From contig CP048620.1 in the NCBI GenBank assembly GCA_015698305.1, forward strand, positions 2,750,001 to 2,814,000: 64,000 bases of DNA. The letters run 5' to 3'. Position 1 is the first letter of the stretch. Each line of letters starts with the position of its first letter. The position numbers and the translations under genes were made by a program. Positions 16,823-26,735 of this stretch are shown in pieces. The notes beneath the pieces are model-generated. The model ran no database searches and was not told the origin of the DNA. It saw only the letters and a list, made by a program, of their open reading frames with translations. This stretch comes from Candidatus Nitrohelix vancouverensis (lineage in GTDB: Bacteria; Nitrospinota; Nitrospinia; Nitrospinales; VA-1).

Positions 16823-17628
16823 AAACTCAGAGTCAGACTGGCGAAGAATAACAAACCCAGCACGCATACGATGGACCCGCCCGCGGGCAGGTCCATCGCA
16901 TAAGACATCGCCAGTCCAAACAGGCAAGCGCCCGCCCCCAGCAAAGCTCCTAACATATATTGCCGCCCGCTCGTCAGCAAAGTCGCGCACACCGCCGGAA
17001 TGATGAGCAAAGCGAAAACCAGAAACACGCCCGCAACAGGCGTCGCAAGGACCACCATGATTCCCAGGCTGGAAAAAAAGAAAACATCCCACCACGAAAA
17101 TGCCAACGGCGCTTCCAAAGAGGTCTGCCCTTTTTGCGTTTGACTCATGATCCTGTCTCTGAATTTCCAATGCAGAGACAAAACCAACCCGGCGACAACG
17201 GCAATCTGTCCCGCCACAGCCCAGGATATCCAGAGCACCGAACCGTTCAGCAGACTGTGCAAATGTTCGGCTCCATGCGGCAGGCCATCAGCAAGCAATA
17301 CGCTCAACGACGCCGCCACGACATAGATCACGCCGATCACAGCCTCTTGAGACACCTGGCGAGAGTGCATGCGAAGCCAGGCGAACAAAAAACTTCCGAA
17401 CACGACCAGAGCCAGAGAGATTAAGGTGGAGCCAAGCGAATCGTGTTCCGCACCCAGCGCCAGCGCCAGGGTCGCCCCCAGCGCCGCCAACTGAGCCAGT
17501 GAAAGATCTACAAACAAAATCTCTCGCTTGAGGACATGCAGTCCGAACCAGGCGAAGGTCGTCGATAGAGCGATGCAGGCCAGCGCCGGAGCCGCTAAAA
17601 AAGACATCGCTGTCTGTAACGATTCCAC
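16810..17628 (-). CDS. znuB: Zinc/manganese ABC transporter permease (ABC-3 family)
   Basis: 272 residues with about eight hydrophobic segments and the ABC-3 signature region LKREILFVDLSLAQLAALGATLA near the N-terminus, which corresponds to the coupling region of ZnuB/MntB permeases. GTG 17628 is chosen because GAGGAGG at the end of znuA lies eight bases upstream. The inner-membrane channel should work with the binding protein encoded immediately upstream. No ATPase gene (znuC) is present in the cluster, so the energising subunit must be encoded elsewhere. Zinc is more likely than manganese given the neighbouring His/Cys-rich proteins, but this is inference. Confidence 0.9.
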   Translation of the reverse strand: MESLQTAMSFLAAPALACIALSTTFAWFGLHVLKREILFVDLSLAQLAALGATLALALGAEHDSLGSTLISLALVVFGSFLFAWLRMHSRQVSQEAVIGVIYVVAASLSVLLADGLPHGAEHLHSLLNGSVLWISWAVAGQIAVVAGLVLSLHWKFRDRIMSQTQKGQTSLEAPLAFSWWDVFFFSSLGIMVVLATPVAGVFLVFALLIIPAVCATLLTSGRQYMLGALLGAGACLFGLAMSYAMDLPAGGSIVCVLGLLFFASLTLSLSRR

Positions 17629-17631
17629 CGA

Positions 17632-18558
17632 CTAATCCTCCTCAAAGGCATGAACCAGCTTATTCACCAACGCATCGAACAAGTCCATATATTCCTCTAT
17701 ACCCTCTTCACCGCCAACGTCCACCGGCAAAGGCAAAACTCGAGCGCTTGTCAGAGACGCCACTTTCTCAGCGAACCGCGTTTCATAATAATTGGACTGT
17801 ATGATGATATTCGTCTGAGTCCGTTTCATGCTGTCCGCCAGACTCGCAAGGTGTTTTGCCGAAGGCGGCACGCCGGGCTTTCGCTCAATCGACCCGACCA
17901 CCTCCAGCCCGAAACGGTTCAAAAAATAAGTGAAGGTTTTGTGATAGGTCGCAACGCGACGATTCCGATACGGTTCCATCAGTAGATTCCAGCCTTCGAT
18001 CTTTTGTTTCAAGCGACTTTGAAAATTTTTCAGATTGCTTTCAAAATCTTCCGCATGTTCCGGGGCCAGTTCCGCAAGTTTACTCTTAATACTCTCTGCA
18101 ACCTGGAGACCGTTCACCGGATCAAGCAAGTAATGCGGGTTGCCCTGTGGATGCACATCTCCCATCGAACGATCCACCTCGCCAAGCGGAGTTTCCAAAG
18201 GTCGAATATTCAGGGACGCATTCAATATACCGGAAGCGCCGGGCAACACCCGAGGGTTACGCGCGCCCTGAATCAATAACGGCAACCAGGAAGCCTCCAG
18301 TTCAAATCCCTGATAGATCAAAAGATTGGATCGATTCACCAGAAGCATATAACTGGGCTTCGCCTTCAAGAAATGCGCGTCCTGATAGCCTTTAAGAATA
18401 CTCTGCACCTCCACCCGATCGCCGCCAATAGAGCGAGCGATAGACGCCAGACCTGGCGTCGTGGTCGTTACCTCTAATGTTTTTGCGCTGACAGCCGGAA
18501 TTTCTCCGGCGCCCGCCGCTCCCATGAGGAGCATGAATAGAAACGCAAGTTGTTTCAT
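17632..18558 (-). CDS. znuA: Zinc ABC transporter substrate-binding protein
   Basis: 308 residues; AGGAGA precedes ATG 18558 by seven bases. A signal peptide (LAFLFMLLMGAAGAG) is followed by a cluster A-I (ZnuA/TroA) fold. Candidate metal ligands are His in KGYQDAHFLKAKP, His in GNPHYLLDP, His in ATYHKTFTYFLNRFG and an acidic residue near the C-terminus (GGEEGIEEYMD). The His-rich loop of gammaproteobacterial ZnuA is absent; the loop carries only DVHPQGNPH. It is the first ABC gene after a porin gene 18 bp upstream, and its stop is 4 bp before the permease start, so porin, binding protein and permease form an operon. Confidence 0.92.
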   Translation of the reverse strand: MKQLAFLFMLLMGAAGAGEIPAVSAKTLEVTTTTPGLASIARSIGGDRVEVQSILKGYQDAHFLKAKPSYMLLVNRSNLLIYQGFELEASWLPLLIQGARNPRVLPGASGILNASLNIRPLETPLGEVDRSMGDVHPQGNPHYLLDPVNGLQVAESIKSKLAELAPEHAEDFESNLKNFQSRLKQKIEGWNLLMEPYRNRRVATYHKTFTYFLNRFGLEVVGSIERKPGVPPSAKHLASLADSMKRTQTNIIIQSNYYETRFAEKVASLTSARVLPLPVDVGGEEGIEEYMDLFDALVNKLVHAFEED

Positions 18559-18576
18559 GATCGAGTCTCCTCATTC

Positions 18577-19713
18577 TTAATAGTTGTGAGCCGGGTGCGA
18601 GCCGAAGGTGTAGTTCAATTGGAGAAAAACCTGATGCTCATCCTCGGTCGCCTGGTTCAAAAGGTTGTACTGCAAACGCAAAGCGGAAAATTCGCTCGGA
18701 GCAAAGGCGAGTAAGGCGCTCCAGCGATCCTTATTCTCCGCCAGGTCTTCCTTGACTTCATAATGATCGTAGCGTCCCTGAATCCACCACTGCTTGGCGA
18801 ATTGATATTGAGCCAGCGTGTACACGCCCGTTTTCACCTGCTCTCGCGTCGATGTGATCAACTCAGTCTGCCAGACCAGACTTCGGTAAGTTTCACGCCC
18901 TGCGGGAGACCACTTCAGGGTCAGGTCGCCTCCGGCAAGATAGGTCTCGTCATAATCTATCGAGTTGAAGCTGTTTTTGCCATAGGCATAAGAAGCTCCC
19001 AGTTCCATCGTGGTTTCATCGTTCAACTCCCACAGATTCTTGCTATGCCCGAGGTAGGCAAAGTCGTCATTAAATTTTGCTGCAAACTGAGCGTTGTCGC
19101 CTTCAAGAAACTGAAAGGTCAATTCCGAAAAAAATGAAGTCGGCAGAAGATAATTCACGCCCAGACCGATTTCATTCAATCCCTCCTCGCCAAATATTTC
19201 TTCGTTGGCCAGTGGCGCGTCGATGAATGGAAAGGCGTGCGTGTGAAGCAGGTTATGTTTTCCAAACGCGGTGAAAAACTTCCCCGCTGTTAACGAAAGG
19301 TTATTGTCCAGCAGTAACTCCGCTTTGGTTTCTTCTATCTCAATGCTCTCGGTTCCCTCAATGGCCAGAGTCATATCCGCTTTCAGGTAAGTGTCGACCC
19401 AGGATGAAAAGCGAAGTTCCATTTCCTCCACCTTCATTCCCGTCTTCACTTCCTTCGAAGAATCCGCATTGCCCTCGCTGTTATAGGTTCCGCGTAGCAA
19501 CACATTGGCGCTGATCGCCGGGTTGAAGGAACGAGAAATCCCCGTGACCGTCGTCCCTCCAGATGCCGATTTTACTTTCTTCTCTTGCCTCTCCAAACGA
19601 TCGATGCGTTCTTCAAGTTGGCGGATGATATCGTTTCCATTATTTTCAGCAAGCGCAACGTTTCCATTCATAACCAATCCCAAACAACAAACAGCCAAAA
19701 GATACTGTTTCAT
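18577..19713 (-). CDS. Outer-membrane porin-like barrel with N-terminal coiled coil, zinc-uptake operon
   Basis: 378 residues. The signal peptide (QYLLAVCCLGLVMNGNVALA) is followed by a short coiled coil (IIRQLEERIDRLERQEKKV) and then a barrel of alternating strands ending in Tyr (FGSHPAHNY). An N-terminal coiled coil on an outer-membrane barrel can trimerise the porin or bind peptidoglycan. The segment GKFFTAFGKHNLLHTHAFPFIDAP carries His residues that could line a pore. It lies 18 bp upstream of znuA, which suggests it brings zinc or a zinc complex across the outer membrane. It has no TonB plug domain, so uptake would be passive. GGGAGAA near 14 bases upstream of ATG is the likely ribosome-binding site. 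Confidence 0.82.
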   Translation of the reverse strand: MKQYLLAVCCLGLVMNGNVALAENNGNDIIRQLEERIDRLERQEKKVKSASGGTTVTGISRSFNPAISANVLLRGTYNSEGNADSSKEVKTGMKVEEMELRFSSWVDTYLKADMTLAIEGTESIEIEETKAELLLDNNLSLTAGKFFTAFGKHNLLHTHAFPFIDAPLANEEIFGEEGLNEIGLGVNYLLPTSFFSELTFQFLEGDNAQFAAKFNDDFAYLGHSKNLWELNDETTMELGASYAYGKNSFNSIDYDETYLAGGDLTLKWSPAGRETYRSLVWQTELITSTREQVKTGVYTLAQYQFAKQWWIQGRYDHYEVKEDLAENKDRWSALLAFAPSEFSALRLQYNLLNQATEDEHQVFLQLNYTFGSHPAHNY

Positions 19714-19788
19714 GGCGCAGTTCTCCCATTAAACTAAAAAGTTAATAAATTTTTCGCGCCGCAAGCGCGAGTCTATGACTTTTGTGAG

Positions 19789-20100
19789 TTACAGGAAAAA
19801 CGGAGGGGCGCGACTGCTGATGAAAAAGCGTTGGATTAAATCGGCTGGGCGGAAGACAGCGTTGAGCGCGTAGAAGGTCATGAAACCCGGACCCAACTCC
19901 GCCTTGCTCTCGTTGTCCGCGTGGAACGTATGCGACCACATGCAGGCGACGCAGTCCGGGTCGTCGGTCGCTTCGACATGGTTGTGCCAGATCGCCTCGC
20001 CCGCAAGCAGTACAAGGAGAGCGACCAAGGCAAGCCAGACACGCCAGGGCGAACGCTGTGAAATGTTGGAACCATTTGCAACCATTGCAGGCGCAGACAT
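19789..20100 (-). CDS. Small secreted/anchored His-Cys protein (copy 1)
   Basis: 103 residues, with an internal start option at residue 6. One hydrophobic segment (VWLALVALLVLLAGEAIW) is followed by HNHVEATDDPDCVACMWSH, a cluster with HxH, CxxC and a following His. It then ends in RAPPFFL. This HxH...DCxxCxWxH pattern and RxPP ending also occur in the neighbouring gene. The layout resembles small DUF2946-type proteins often found beside metal-transport genes, but that assignment is tentative. The metal-binding pattern and the adjacency to the zinc-uptake operon suggest a periplasmic zinc-binding or zinc-sensing role. No clear ribosome-binding site is seen. Confidence 0.6.
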   Translation of the reverse strand: MSAPAMVANGSNISQRSPWRVWLALVALLVLLAGEAIWHNHVEATDDPDCVACMWSHTFHADNESKAELGPGFMTFYALNAVFRPADLIQRFFISSRAPPFFL

Positions 20101-20238
20101 GGAATCACCAATGAGTAGGAAGTATTAAAACCATGCGCAGGCAGACGCCACACAGGCGCGCGCGCAAATCGATACAAAAGCGCAATTCATACGCGCTTCA
20201 ATCTGATCAGAAAATTTTAAAACTATGGAGGAAAAAAA

Positions 20239-20511
20239 CTAGAGGAGTGGCGGCGAGCGACCCTGAGCTGACGCGGGTTTTGCCGATATCGAACGGTGAG
20301 ATGTAAAGGAAATTTTGGAAACTACGACTTCAATTTTACGAAGGCTCAGGGATTCGGCATCCATGCTCTGAAACGAATGGTTCCACAAACAGGAATAACA
20401 ATCCGAATGATGTTCGCCGTCGTCGTGGCTGTGCATGTCCGGCGCGAGACTGGAGTAACCCAGGAGCCAGGCAAGCAAAAACAGAGAGGCGAATTTTGAA
20501 AGTCGTTTCAT
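20239..20511 (-). CDS. Small secreted/anchored His-Cys protein (copy 2)
   Basis: 90 residues. A short signal or anchor (FASLFLLAWLLGYSSLA) is followed by the metal-ligand-rich stretch HSHDDGEHHSDCYSCLWNH and a tail ending SPPLL. The order of elements (HxH, DCxxC, W, NH, RxPP at the end) is the same as in the gene at 19789-20100, so the two are paralogues despite low identity elsewhere. Ligand density strongly suggests transition-metal binding outside the cytoplasm. The gene begins 14 bp from a long nested inverted repeat (20525-20568) that may control it. Confidence 0.62.
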   Translation of the reverse strand: MKRLSKFASLFLLAWLLGYSSLAPDMHSHDDGEHHSDCYSCLWNHSFQSMDAESLSLRKIEVVVSKISFTSHRSISAKPASAQGRSPPLL

Positions 20512-20524
20512 AAATCAGGAATAT

Positions 20525-20568
20525 GTTTCCAGGTAGATCGATAGCGCCTGACAACAGGCGCTGGAAAC
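20525..20568 (-). promoter_or_regulatory. Nested inverted repeats between gltD and the small His-Cys gene
   Basis: Outer arms GTTTCCAG (20525-20532) and CTGGAAAC (20561-20568) enclose inner arms AGCGCCTG (20543-20550) and CAGGCGCT (20555-20562) around an ACAA loop. The structure lies 50 bp after gltD and ends 13 bases before the small gene's ATG, where a ribosome-binding site would be. It could be the gltBD terminator, a leader that gates the small gene, or a binding site for a dimeric regulator. Confidence 0.5.
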
Positions 20569-20617
20569 TCTAAGATTGCGACGGACTTCAAAAGGATTTA
20601 TTTTTTTTAACGCGAGG

Positions 20618-22090
20618 TCAGGTCAAAAACTCGCTGTGCGGCAAATCCGTCTTGCCCATCAGGAACAAATCCACTCCCCGCGCCGCCTCACGGCCTTCTG
20701 CAATCGCCCACACCACCAAGGATTGTCCGCGCGACATGTCGCCCGCAACAAAGACTCCATTGACGCTGGTCATCTTATTCGTATCCGCCTCAACGTTGCC
20801 GCGTCCGTCGAGTTTGACATCCAGTTCCTGAATCATGCCTTCATGGACAGGATGCACAAAGCCCATTGCCAGAAGAACCAGTTCCACATCCATCTCAAAT
20901 TCAGAGCCGGGAACTTCTTCCATGACCGGGCGACCCGTCTTCGGATCGGGAGCGCCAAACTGAATGCGCACCGCCTGTATTTTTTTTAATTTGCCGTTTT
21001 CGCCAATGAACTTTTTCGTCGACACGCAAAAATCCGTAATATTGTCCTGCGCTTCTTCATGCGAAGAGGTGACCCTGAAAATACGCGGCCATTGCGGCCA
21101 TGGGTTATTTTCAGCGCGTTCCTCTGGCGGTTGTGGGAGCAGTTCAAATTGATGCACAGATTTTGCGCCCTGCCGCAAGGAGGTTCCCAAACAGTCCGAA
21201 CCGGTGTCGCCGCCGCCGATAATCAATACATTCTTGCCCTTCGCTGTGATCGCGATGTCTTCAGGAATCGTGTCGCCTTCGTTTCTTTTATTCTGTTGCG
21301 GTAAAAATTCCATCGCGAAGTGAACGCCGTCCAGATCGCGTCCTTCCACCGGCAAGTCGCGCGGCTTTTGCGCGCCGCCGCACAGTACCACTGCATCGTA
21401 GTCCTTACGCAGTTCGCTCATCTTCACATCGACGCCGACATGCACGCCGGTTTTGAAGACAACGCCTTCTTCTTCCATCAGTCGGATGCGACGTTTTACA
21501 ATTTCTTTTTCCAGTTTGAAATGGGGAATGCCATACATCAACAAACCGCCCACCCGGTCGTCCTTTTCCAATACGGTGACCGTGTGGCCCACGCTGTTCA
21601 GTTGAGCCGCGCAAGCCAGACCCGCCGGACCGGAGCCGACCACAGCCACTTTCTTGCCCGTTCGTTTTTCAGGAGGACGCGCCTGGATGTATCCATCCTC
21701 GAAACCTTTGTCGGAAATTTTCTGCTCAATTTTGCAAATGGTGACCGGCGGCTCGGTGATGCCCAATACGCAAGCGCCTTCGCAGGGAGCCGGACAAATA
21801 CGGCCCGTGAACTCAGGAAAATTATTCGTCTTGAGAAGCAGGTTAACAGCTTCCTCCCACTGCCCGCGATACACCATGTCATTCCAGTCAGGAATCATAT
21901 TACCCAGCGGACAGCCGCTGTCGCTCTGGCAAAAGGGAACGCCGCAATCCATGCAACGCGCTCCCTGCTGGCGAAACTTGTCCTCAGGAAATGGCTCGTA
22001 CACTTCCAGATGATCGACCAGGCGCTCCGCAACATCACGATGCGGAGGCGTTTCTCTGGGAAATTCCAAAAATCCTTTTATCGCGCCCAT
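20618..22090 (-). CDS. gltD: Glutamate synthase small (beta) subunit, NADPH-type
   Basis: 490 residues. The N-terminal domain carries the Cys residues of the 4Fe-4S clusters (ARCMDCGVPFCQSDSGCPLGN and GRICPAPCEGACVLG). An FAD-binding site follows (VAVVGSGPAGLACAAQLN), then a second dinucleotide fold for NAD(P)H (VLIIGGGDTGSDCLGT) and the terminal FVAGDMSRGQSLVVWAIAEGREAA. It passes electrons from NADPH to the large subunit for glutamate formation from glutamine and 2-oxoglutarate. The ribosome-binding site GAAAGGGGTGACAC precedes ATG 22090. The gene follows gltB, and a 39-codon frame bridges the spacer between them. Confidence 0.97.
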   Translation of the reverse strand: MGAIKGFLEFPRETPPHRDVAERLVDHLEVYEPFPEDKFRQQGARCMDCGVPFCQSDSGCPLGNMIPDWNDMVYRGQWEEAVNLLLKTNNFPEFTGRICPAPCEGACVLGITEPPVTICKIEQKISDKGFEDGYIQARPPEKRTGKKVAVVGSGPAGLACAAQLNSVGHTVTVLEKDDRVGGLLMYGIPHFKLEKEIVKRRIRLMEEEGVVFKTGVHVGVDVKMSELRKDYDAVVLCGGAQKPRDLPVEGRDLDGVHFAMEFLPQQNKRNEGDTIPEDIAITAKGKNVLIIGGGDTGSDCLGTSLRQGAKSVHQFELLPQPPEERAENNPWPQWPRIFRVTSSHEEAQDNITDFCVSTKKFIGENGKLKKIQAVRIQFGAPDPKTGRPVMEEVPGSEFEMDVELVLLAMGFVHPVHEGMIQELDVKLDGRGNVEADTNKMTSVNGVFVAGDMSRGQSLVVWAIAEGREAARGVDLFLMGKTDLPHSEFLT

Positions 22091-22197
22091 GTGTCACCCC
22101 TTTCAAAAATAATACGACAAGCAAGGTCAGGAGCGTCCGGCGCATTCCACGCACAGAGCTTCTCCATACGAGAAGTCCTGAGTATCTTCACTTTCAT
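22078..22197 (-). CDS. Possible 39-residue coupling peptide between gltB and gltD
   Basis: An ATG shares its A with the gltB stop codon (TAATG at 22199-22195). It opens a 39-codon frame that ends with TAA 13 bases inside gltD, so the gap is fully translated with overlaps at both ends. The peptide begins KVKILRTSRMEKLCAW and contains two Cys. This geometry fits translational re-initiation that couples gltB to gltD. Whether the peptide itself has a function is unknown, and it may be only a ribosome bridge. Confidence 0.35.
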   Translation of the reverse strand: MKVKILRTSRMEKLCAWNAPDAPDLACRIIFERGDTWAR

Positions 22198-25100
22198 TAA
22201 GCCACCTCTTCCAACATATCTTTTTTCATATTACGTTTTTTCTCTTCCACCACCCGGCGATAATCACGCGGATAGACCTTGACGAATTGAGGCAATACGC
22301 GCTCCCAGTCATCAAGGATTTTATGGGCGACGCTACTGCCCGTGTAATGCAGATGATCTTCAATGAGGGATTTCAGCAAGGCCGCATCCTCGTCTTCATC
22401 GACAGGGACCAGGTCCACCATTCCCTGATTGCAATGAATATCAAAGTCCTTGTCGCGGTCCAGAACATAAGCGGCTCCGCCGCTCATGCCCGCCGCAAAA
22501 TTCCGCCCCGTTTTTCCAAGGATCACGGCGACGCCTCCGGTCATATACTCGCAACCGTGATCGCCCACGCCTTCCACCACCGCATGCGCGCCGCTGTTGC
22601 GTACGCAGAAACGTTCCCCGGCAACGCCTCGGAAAAAAGCCGAACCCGCAACTGCGCCATAAAGCACCACGTTGCCAATCAGAATATTGTCTTCGGGAAC
22701 GATGGGCGATTCCGGCGGCGGAGCGATAGTGATTTTACCGCCCGACAATCCCTTGCCCACATAATCGTTCGCGTCGCCCGACAAATGAAAGGTCACGCCC
22801 GGCGCAAGAAACGCTCCGAAACTTTGCCCCGCCGATCCCTTGAAATTCACTTCAATGGTGTTTGGAGGCAGGCCCTGTTCGCCAATGCGCGTCGAAATCT
22901 CATAACTCAGCATCGCGCCAACCGCGCGATTGGTGTTTCGTATCGGCAAGTTCAAGCGCACTTCAGACGGATTCGTCTGTATGGCTTTCTCGCATTCGCG
23001 AATCAATTGATGGTCGAGCGCGCCGTCCAGATCGCCGCTCAGATCCTGCTTCGTCACGTTGCGAATGGCGACGCTATCGGCGACTTTGGGTTTGTGAAGA
23101 ATTTTTGAAACATCGACGCCGTAGGCTTTCCAATGTTCAACCGCCGTCTCGCTTTCGAGCCATTCCACGCGACCGATCAAATCCGAAAATTTACGAACCC
23201 CCATTTCCGCCATGATCTCCCGCACTTCCTGTGCGATGAACTTGAAAAAATTGACGACGTACTCCGCATCCCCATTGAATTTCTCGCGCAATTTCGGATC
23301 CTGAGTCGCGATACCCACGGAGCAGGTATTGAGGTGACATTTACGCATCAGGATACAGCCCAGCGTAACAAGAGCGGTCGTGGAAAAACCAAACTCATCC
23401 GCGCCCAGCAAGGCGCCGATGACCACGTCGCGTCCGGTTTTCAATTGCCCGTCGACCTGCACGCGAATTCTGCCGCGCAGATCGTTCAAAATCAAAATCT
23501 GTTGCGTTTCCGAAAGCCCCAATTCCCAGGGCAGACCCGCGTGTTTGATCGAAGTCTGCGGAGACGCGCCCGTGCCGCCGTCGTGTCCGCTGATGAGCAC
23601 GCCCTCGGCATGCGCCTTCGATACTCCCGCGGCAATGGTGCCGACGCCCGCTTCGGAAACCAGCTTCACGCTGACGTCCGCTTTCGGGTTGGCGTTGTGC
23701 AGATCAAAAATCAACTGCTGTAAATCTTCAATTGAATAAATGTCATGGTGCGGCGGTGGCGAGATCAACGACACGCCGGGCGTGGAGTTGCGTAACTTCG
23801 CAATATACTCCGACACCTTGTGCCCCGGCAACTGTCCGCCCTCGCCGGGCTTTGCGCCCTGCGCAACCTTGATCTGCAATTCATCGGCGTTTGCCAGATA
23901 ATAACTGCTGACGCCAAAACGACCGGACGCCACCTGTTTGATTTTACTTCGGCGCAGATCGCCGTTCGCATCAGGTTTGAAGCGCACCGGGTCCTCGCCG
24001 CCCTCTCCCGTATTGCTCTTGCCGCCAAGCCGATTCATGGCGATCGCCAGAGTCTCATGCGCTTCGCGGGAGATCGAACCGATCGACATCGCGCCGGTGC
24101 AAAAACGTTTGGTGATCTCTGAAACCGGCTCCACCTCTTCAATGGGAATCGCTTTGCCGGTTTTGATTTTCATTAAACCGCGTAAGGTCGCCTGACGCGC
24201 GCTCACTTCATTGGAATGTTTGGAAAACTTTTTAAAGGTCGCATAATCGTTGGAGCGCGTGGCGTGTTGCAACAATGCGATCGCATTGGGATTCAACATA
24301 TGCTTCTCTTCGCCGCGTCTCCAATAATAATTGCCGCCGGCTCCTAGCATAGCCGCTTTACCCGAGTCGGGATAAAACGCCCGCTGATGCCGATCCAGAG
24401 TCTCGCGCGCGATCACATTCAGTCCGGCGCCATTCACTCGCGAGGCCGTGCCGGTAAAGTATTTGGCAATCACCTCGTCGGCAAGACCCACAGCTTCAAA
24501 AATCTGCGCGCCGCGATAACTCTGAATGGTCGAGATTCCCATCTTCGCGATGATCTTGAACAGACCCTTGCGCGTGGAGAGGATAAAATTTTCCAGCGCC
24601 GTTTGCGGATAAACGCTCTTCACATAAATTTTTTGTCGGGCGATTTCCAACGCCGTCTCATAAGCCAGATAAGGATACACCGCGCCCGCCCCGTAACCGA
24701 TCAATAAAGCAAAATGCATCATCTCGCGCGCTTCGCCGGTTTCGACAACGATTCCAACCCGGGTGCGCGTCTGCTCTCGAAGCAAATGATGATGAACCGC
24801 CGCCGTCGCCAGCAAACTAGGAATCGGAGCATTCTCCTTGTCCATACCGCGGTCGCTTAGAATAAGAACCGTCGCGCCATCGCGTATGGCCTGCGATGCG
24901 CTCTCGCACAAACGCTCCAGACCTTTTTCCAGACCGCCCTCGCCCTCGCTCGCCTTGAACAACATCGGCAATTCCACCGATTTGATATATGGAATCTCCA
25001 GCGAACGGATTTTCTCCATTTGTTCCAGAGTGATGATCGGGTGCTTGATTTTCAGTTTTCCGCAATGCTTGCCAGACTCGGTCAGAAGATTTTCTTCCTT

Positions 25101-26735
25101 GCCGAGGGTGATCTCCATCGACATGACCAGCTCTTCGCGAATGGAATCGATCGCGGGATTGGTCACCTGAGCGAACAATTGCTTGAAATAATTGAACAGG
25201 ATTTGAGGTCGCTCCGAAAGCACCGCCAAAGGCGTGTCGTTACCCATCGACCCTGTGGCCTCCGAACCGTTGCTCACCATGGGACTCAAAACAATCTTGA
25301 TATCCTCCGCCGTGTAACCAAACGCCGTTTGACGTTGCAAAAGATCGTCCAGATTGGCGGACAATTTCACGCCATCGCCGGGAACATCCTCGACATTGAC
25401 CTGATTTTCAGCCAGCCATTCACCGTAGGGGTTTTTACCCGTGATTTCCTTTTTGATCTCCTCATCGGCGATGATGCGCCCCTGTTTCATATCCACCAGA
25501 AACATTTTTCCCGGCTGGAGTCGCCCTTTGTGAATGATGGTCGACTCATCAATCGGCAAAACACCTACTTCAGACGCCATGACCACAAGGTCATCCTTGG
25601 TCACAATATAACGCGACGGGCGCAAACCGTTTCGATCCAGAATTGCGCCGATCATGTCGCCGTTGGTGAAAGCGATGGAAGCCGGCCCGTCCCAGGGCTC
25701 CATCATCGACGCATGAAATTCATAAAAATCCCGCTTCGCGGCATCCATCGTTTCATGACCGCTCCAGGGTTCCGGAATCATCATCATGATGGAATGTTGT
25801 AAGGATCGTCCCGTCATGGCCAGCAATTCCAGTCCCTGATCAAAATCCGCTGAGTCGCTCCCGCCTTCCGCGATCACCGGAAGTATTTTTTCAATTTCCT
25901 TGAAATGCGGCGACTCAAACATCGATTCGCGCGCGCGCATCCAGTTCTTATTGCCTCGAATCGTATTGATTTCTCCATTATGCGCAATGAAGCGGAAAGG
26001 CTGGGCGCGTCCCCATGAAGGAAAAGTATTCGTGCTGTAACGCGAATGCGCCAGCGCCAACGCCGAAGTCAGATTCGGATCGGTGATATCAAGGAAATAA
26101 GTTTTCACCTGCGGAGCCATCAACTGCCCCTTGTAAACGAAGGTCCGGCTCGACAAACTGACGATGTAAAAACTGTCGTTATCGATATTCAAACCTTCGC
26201 GACGAACCGCATTGGCGACCCGTTTGCGAATCACATATAATTTTCGTTCAAAATCAATTCCAGATTTCACGTTGTCCGGAGCGCCGACAAACACCTGACG
26301 GATTTCCGGCTCGACATTACGCGCCGTTTGCCCGATCGTTGTGTTGTCGACAGGAGGCTTGCGCCAGCCCAGAAGGATCAACCCCTCTTCCTTAACAACC
26401 TGATCGAGAAGAGCCATGCGCTTTTCCGTATGCGCATCGCGACGCGCGAAGACCAGACCCGAGCCATAACGTCCCTCCTCAGGAAGGTCGATGCCCAACT
26501 CTTCACATTTGATTTTAAAGAACTGATGCGGCAACTGAATCAGCAATCCCGCGCCGTCTCCCGTCAACGGGTCGGCGCCGCAAGCCCCACGATGTTCCAA
26601 TTTAGTGAGTAATTCGAGTCCCTGCAGGACGATGTCATGAGATTTCTTCCCCTTCATATGGACAACAAAGCCCACACCGCAGTTCTCATGCTCAAAATTC
26701 GAATCGTAAAGCCCCTGATTGACTGGATATGACAT
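22197..26735 (-). CDS. gltB: Glutamate synthase large (alpha) subunit
   Basis: 1512 residues, normal for bacterial GltB. The N-terminal type II glutamine amidotransferase domain contains NCGVGF, where Cys becomes the catalytic N-terminal residue after removal of about 18 residues. It is followed by the central domain, the FMN-binding synthase domain ([35 protein letters not shown]) and the 3Fe-4S cluster motif with Cys in [12 protein letters not shown]. The C-terminal glycine-rich beta helix ([17 protein letters not shown], ending in GCEYMTGG) is complete. With GltD it forms the cytoplasmic GOGAT that assimilates ammonium together with glutamine synthetase, which is not in this window. Confidence 0.98.
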   Translation of the reverse strand: MSYPVNQGLYDSNFEHENCGVGFVVHMKGKKSHDIVLQGLELLTKLEHRGACGADPLTGDGAGLLIQLPHQFFKIKCEELGIDLPEEGRYGSGLVFARRDAHTEKRMALLDQVVKEEGLILLGWRKPPVDNTTIGQTARNVEPEIRQVFVGAPDNVKSGIDFERKLYVIRKRVANAVRREGLNIDNDSFYIVSLSSRTFVYKGQLMAPQVKTYFLDITDPNLTSALALAHSRYSTNTFPSWGRAQPFRFIAHNGEINTIRGNKNWMRARESMFESPHFKEIEKILPVIAEGGSDSADFDQGLELLAMTGRSLQHSIMMMIPEPWSGHETMDAAKRDFYEFHASMMEPWDGPASIAFTNGDMIGAILDRNGLRPSRYIVTKDDLVVMASEVGVLPIDESTIIHKGRLQPGKMFLVDMKQGRIIADEEIKKEITGKNPYGEWLAENQVNVEDVPGDGVKLSANLDDLLQRQTAFGYTAEDIKIVLSPMVSNGSEATGSMGNDTPLAVLSERPQILFNYFKQLFAQVTNPAIDSIREELVMSMEITLGKEENLLTESGKHCGKLKIKHPIITLEQMEKIRSLEIPYIKSVELPMLFKASEGEGGLEKGLERLCESASQAIRDGATVLILSDRGMDKENAPIPSLLATAAVHHHLLREQTRTRVGIVVETGEAREMMHFALLIGYGAGAVYPYLAYETALEIARQKIYVKSVYPQTALENFILSTRKGLFKIIAKMGISTIQSYRGAQIFEAVGLADEVIAKYFTGTASRVNGAGLNVIARETLDRHQRAFYPDSGKAAMLGAGGNYYWRRGEEKHMLNPNAIALLQHATRSNDYATFKKFSKHSNEVSARQATLRGLMKIKTGKAIPIEEVEPVSEITKRFCTGAMSIGSISREAHETLAIAMNRLGGKSNTGEGGEDPVRFKPDANGDLRRSKIKQVASGRFGVSSYYLANADELQIKVAQGAKPGEGGQLPGHKVSEYIAKLRNSTPGVSLISPPPHHDIYSIEDLQQLIFDLHNANPKADVSVKLVSEAGVGTIAAGVSKAHAEGVLISGHDGGTGASPQTSIKHAGLPWELGLSETQQILILNDLRGRIRVQVDGQLKTGRDVVIGALLGADEFGFSTTALVTLGCILMRKCHLNTCSVGIATQDPKLREKFNGDAEYVVNFFKFIAQEVREIMAEMGVRKFSDLIGRVEWLESETAVEHWKAYGVDVSKILHKPKVADSVAIRNVTKQDLSGDLDGALDHQLIRECEKAIQTNPSEVRLNLPIRNTNRAVGAMLSYEISTRIGEQGLPPNTIEVNFKGSAGQSFGAFLAPGVTFHLSGDANDYVGKGLSGGKITIAPPPESPIVPEDNILIGNVVLYGAVAGSAFFRGVAGERFCVRNSGAHAVVEGVGDHGCEYMTGGVAVILGKTGRNFAAGMSGGAAYVLDRDKDFDIHCNQGMVDLVPVDEDEDAALLKSLIEDHLHYTGSSVAHKILDDWERVLPQFVKVYPRDYRRVVEEKKRNMKKDMLEEVA

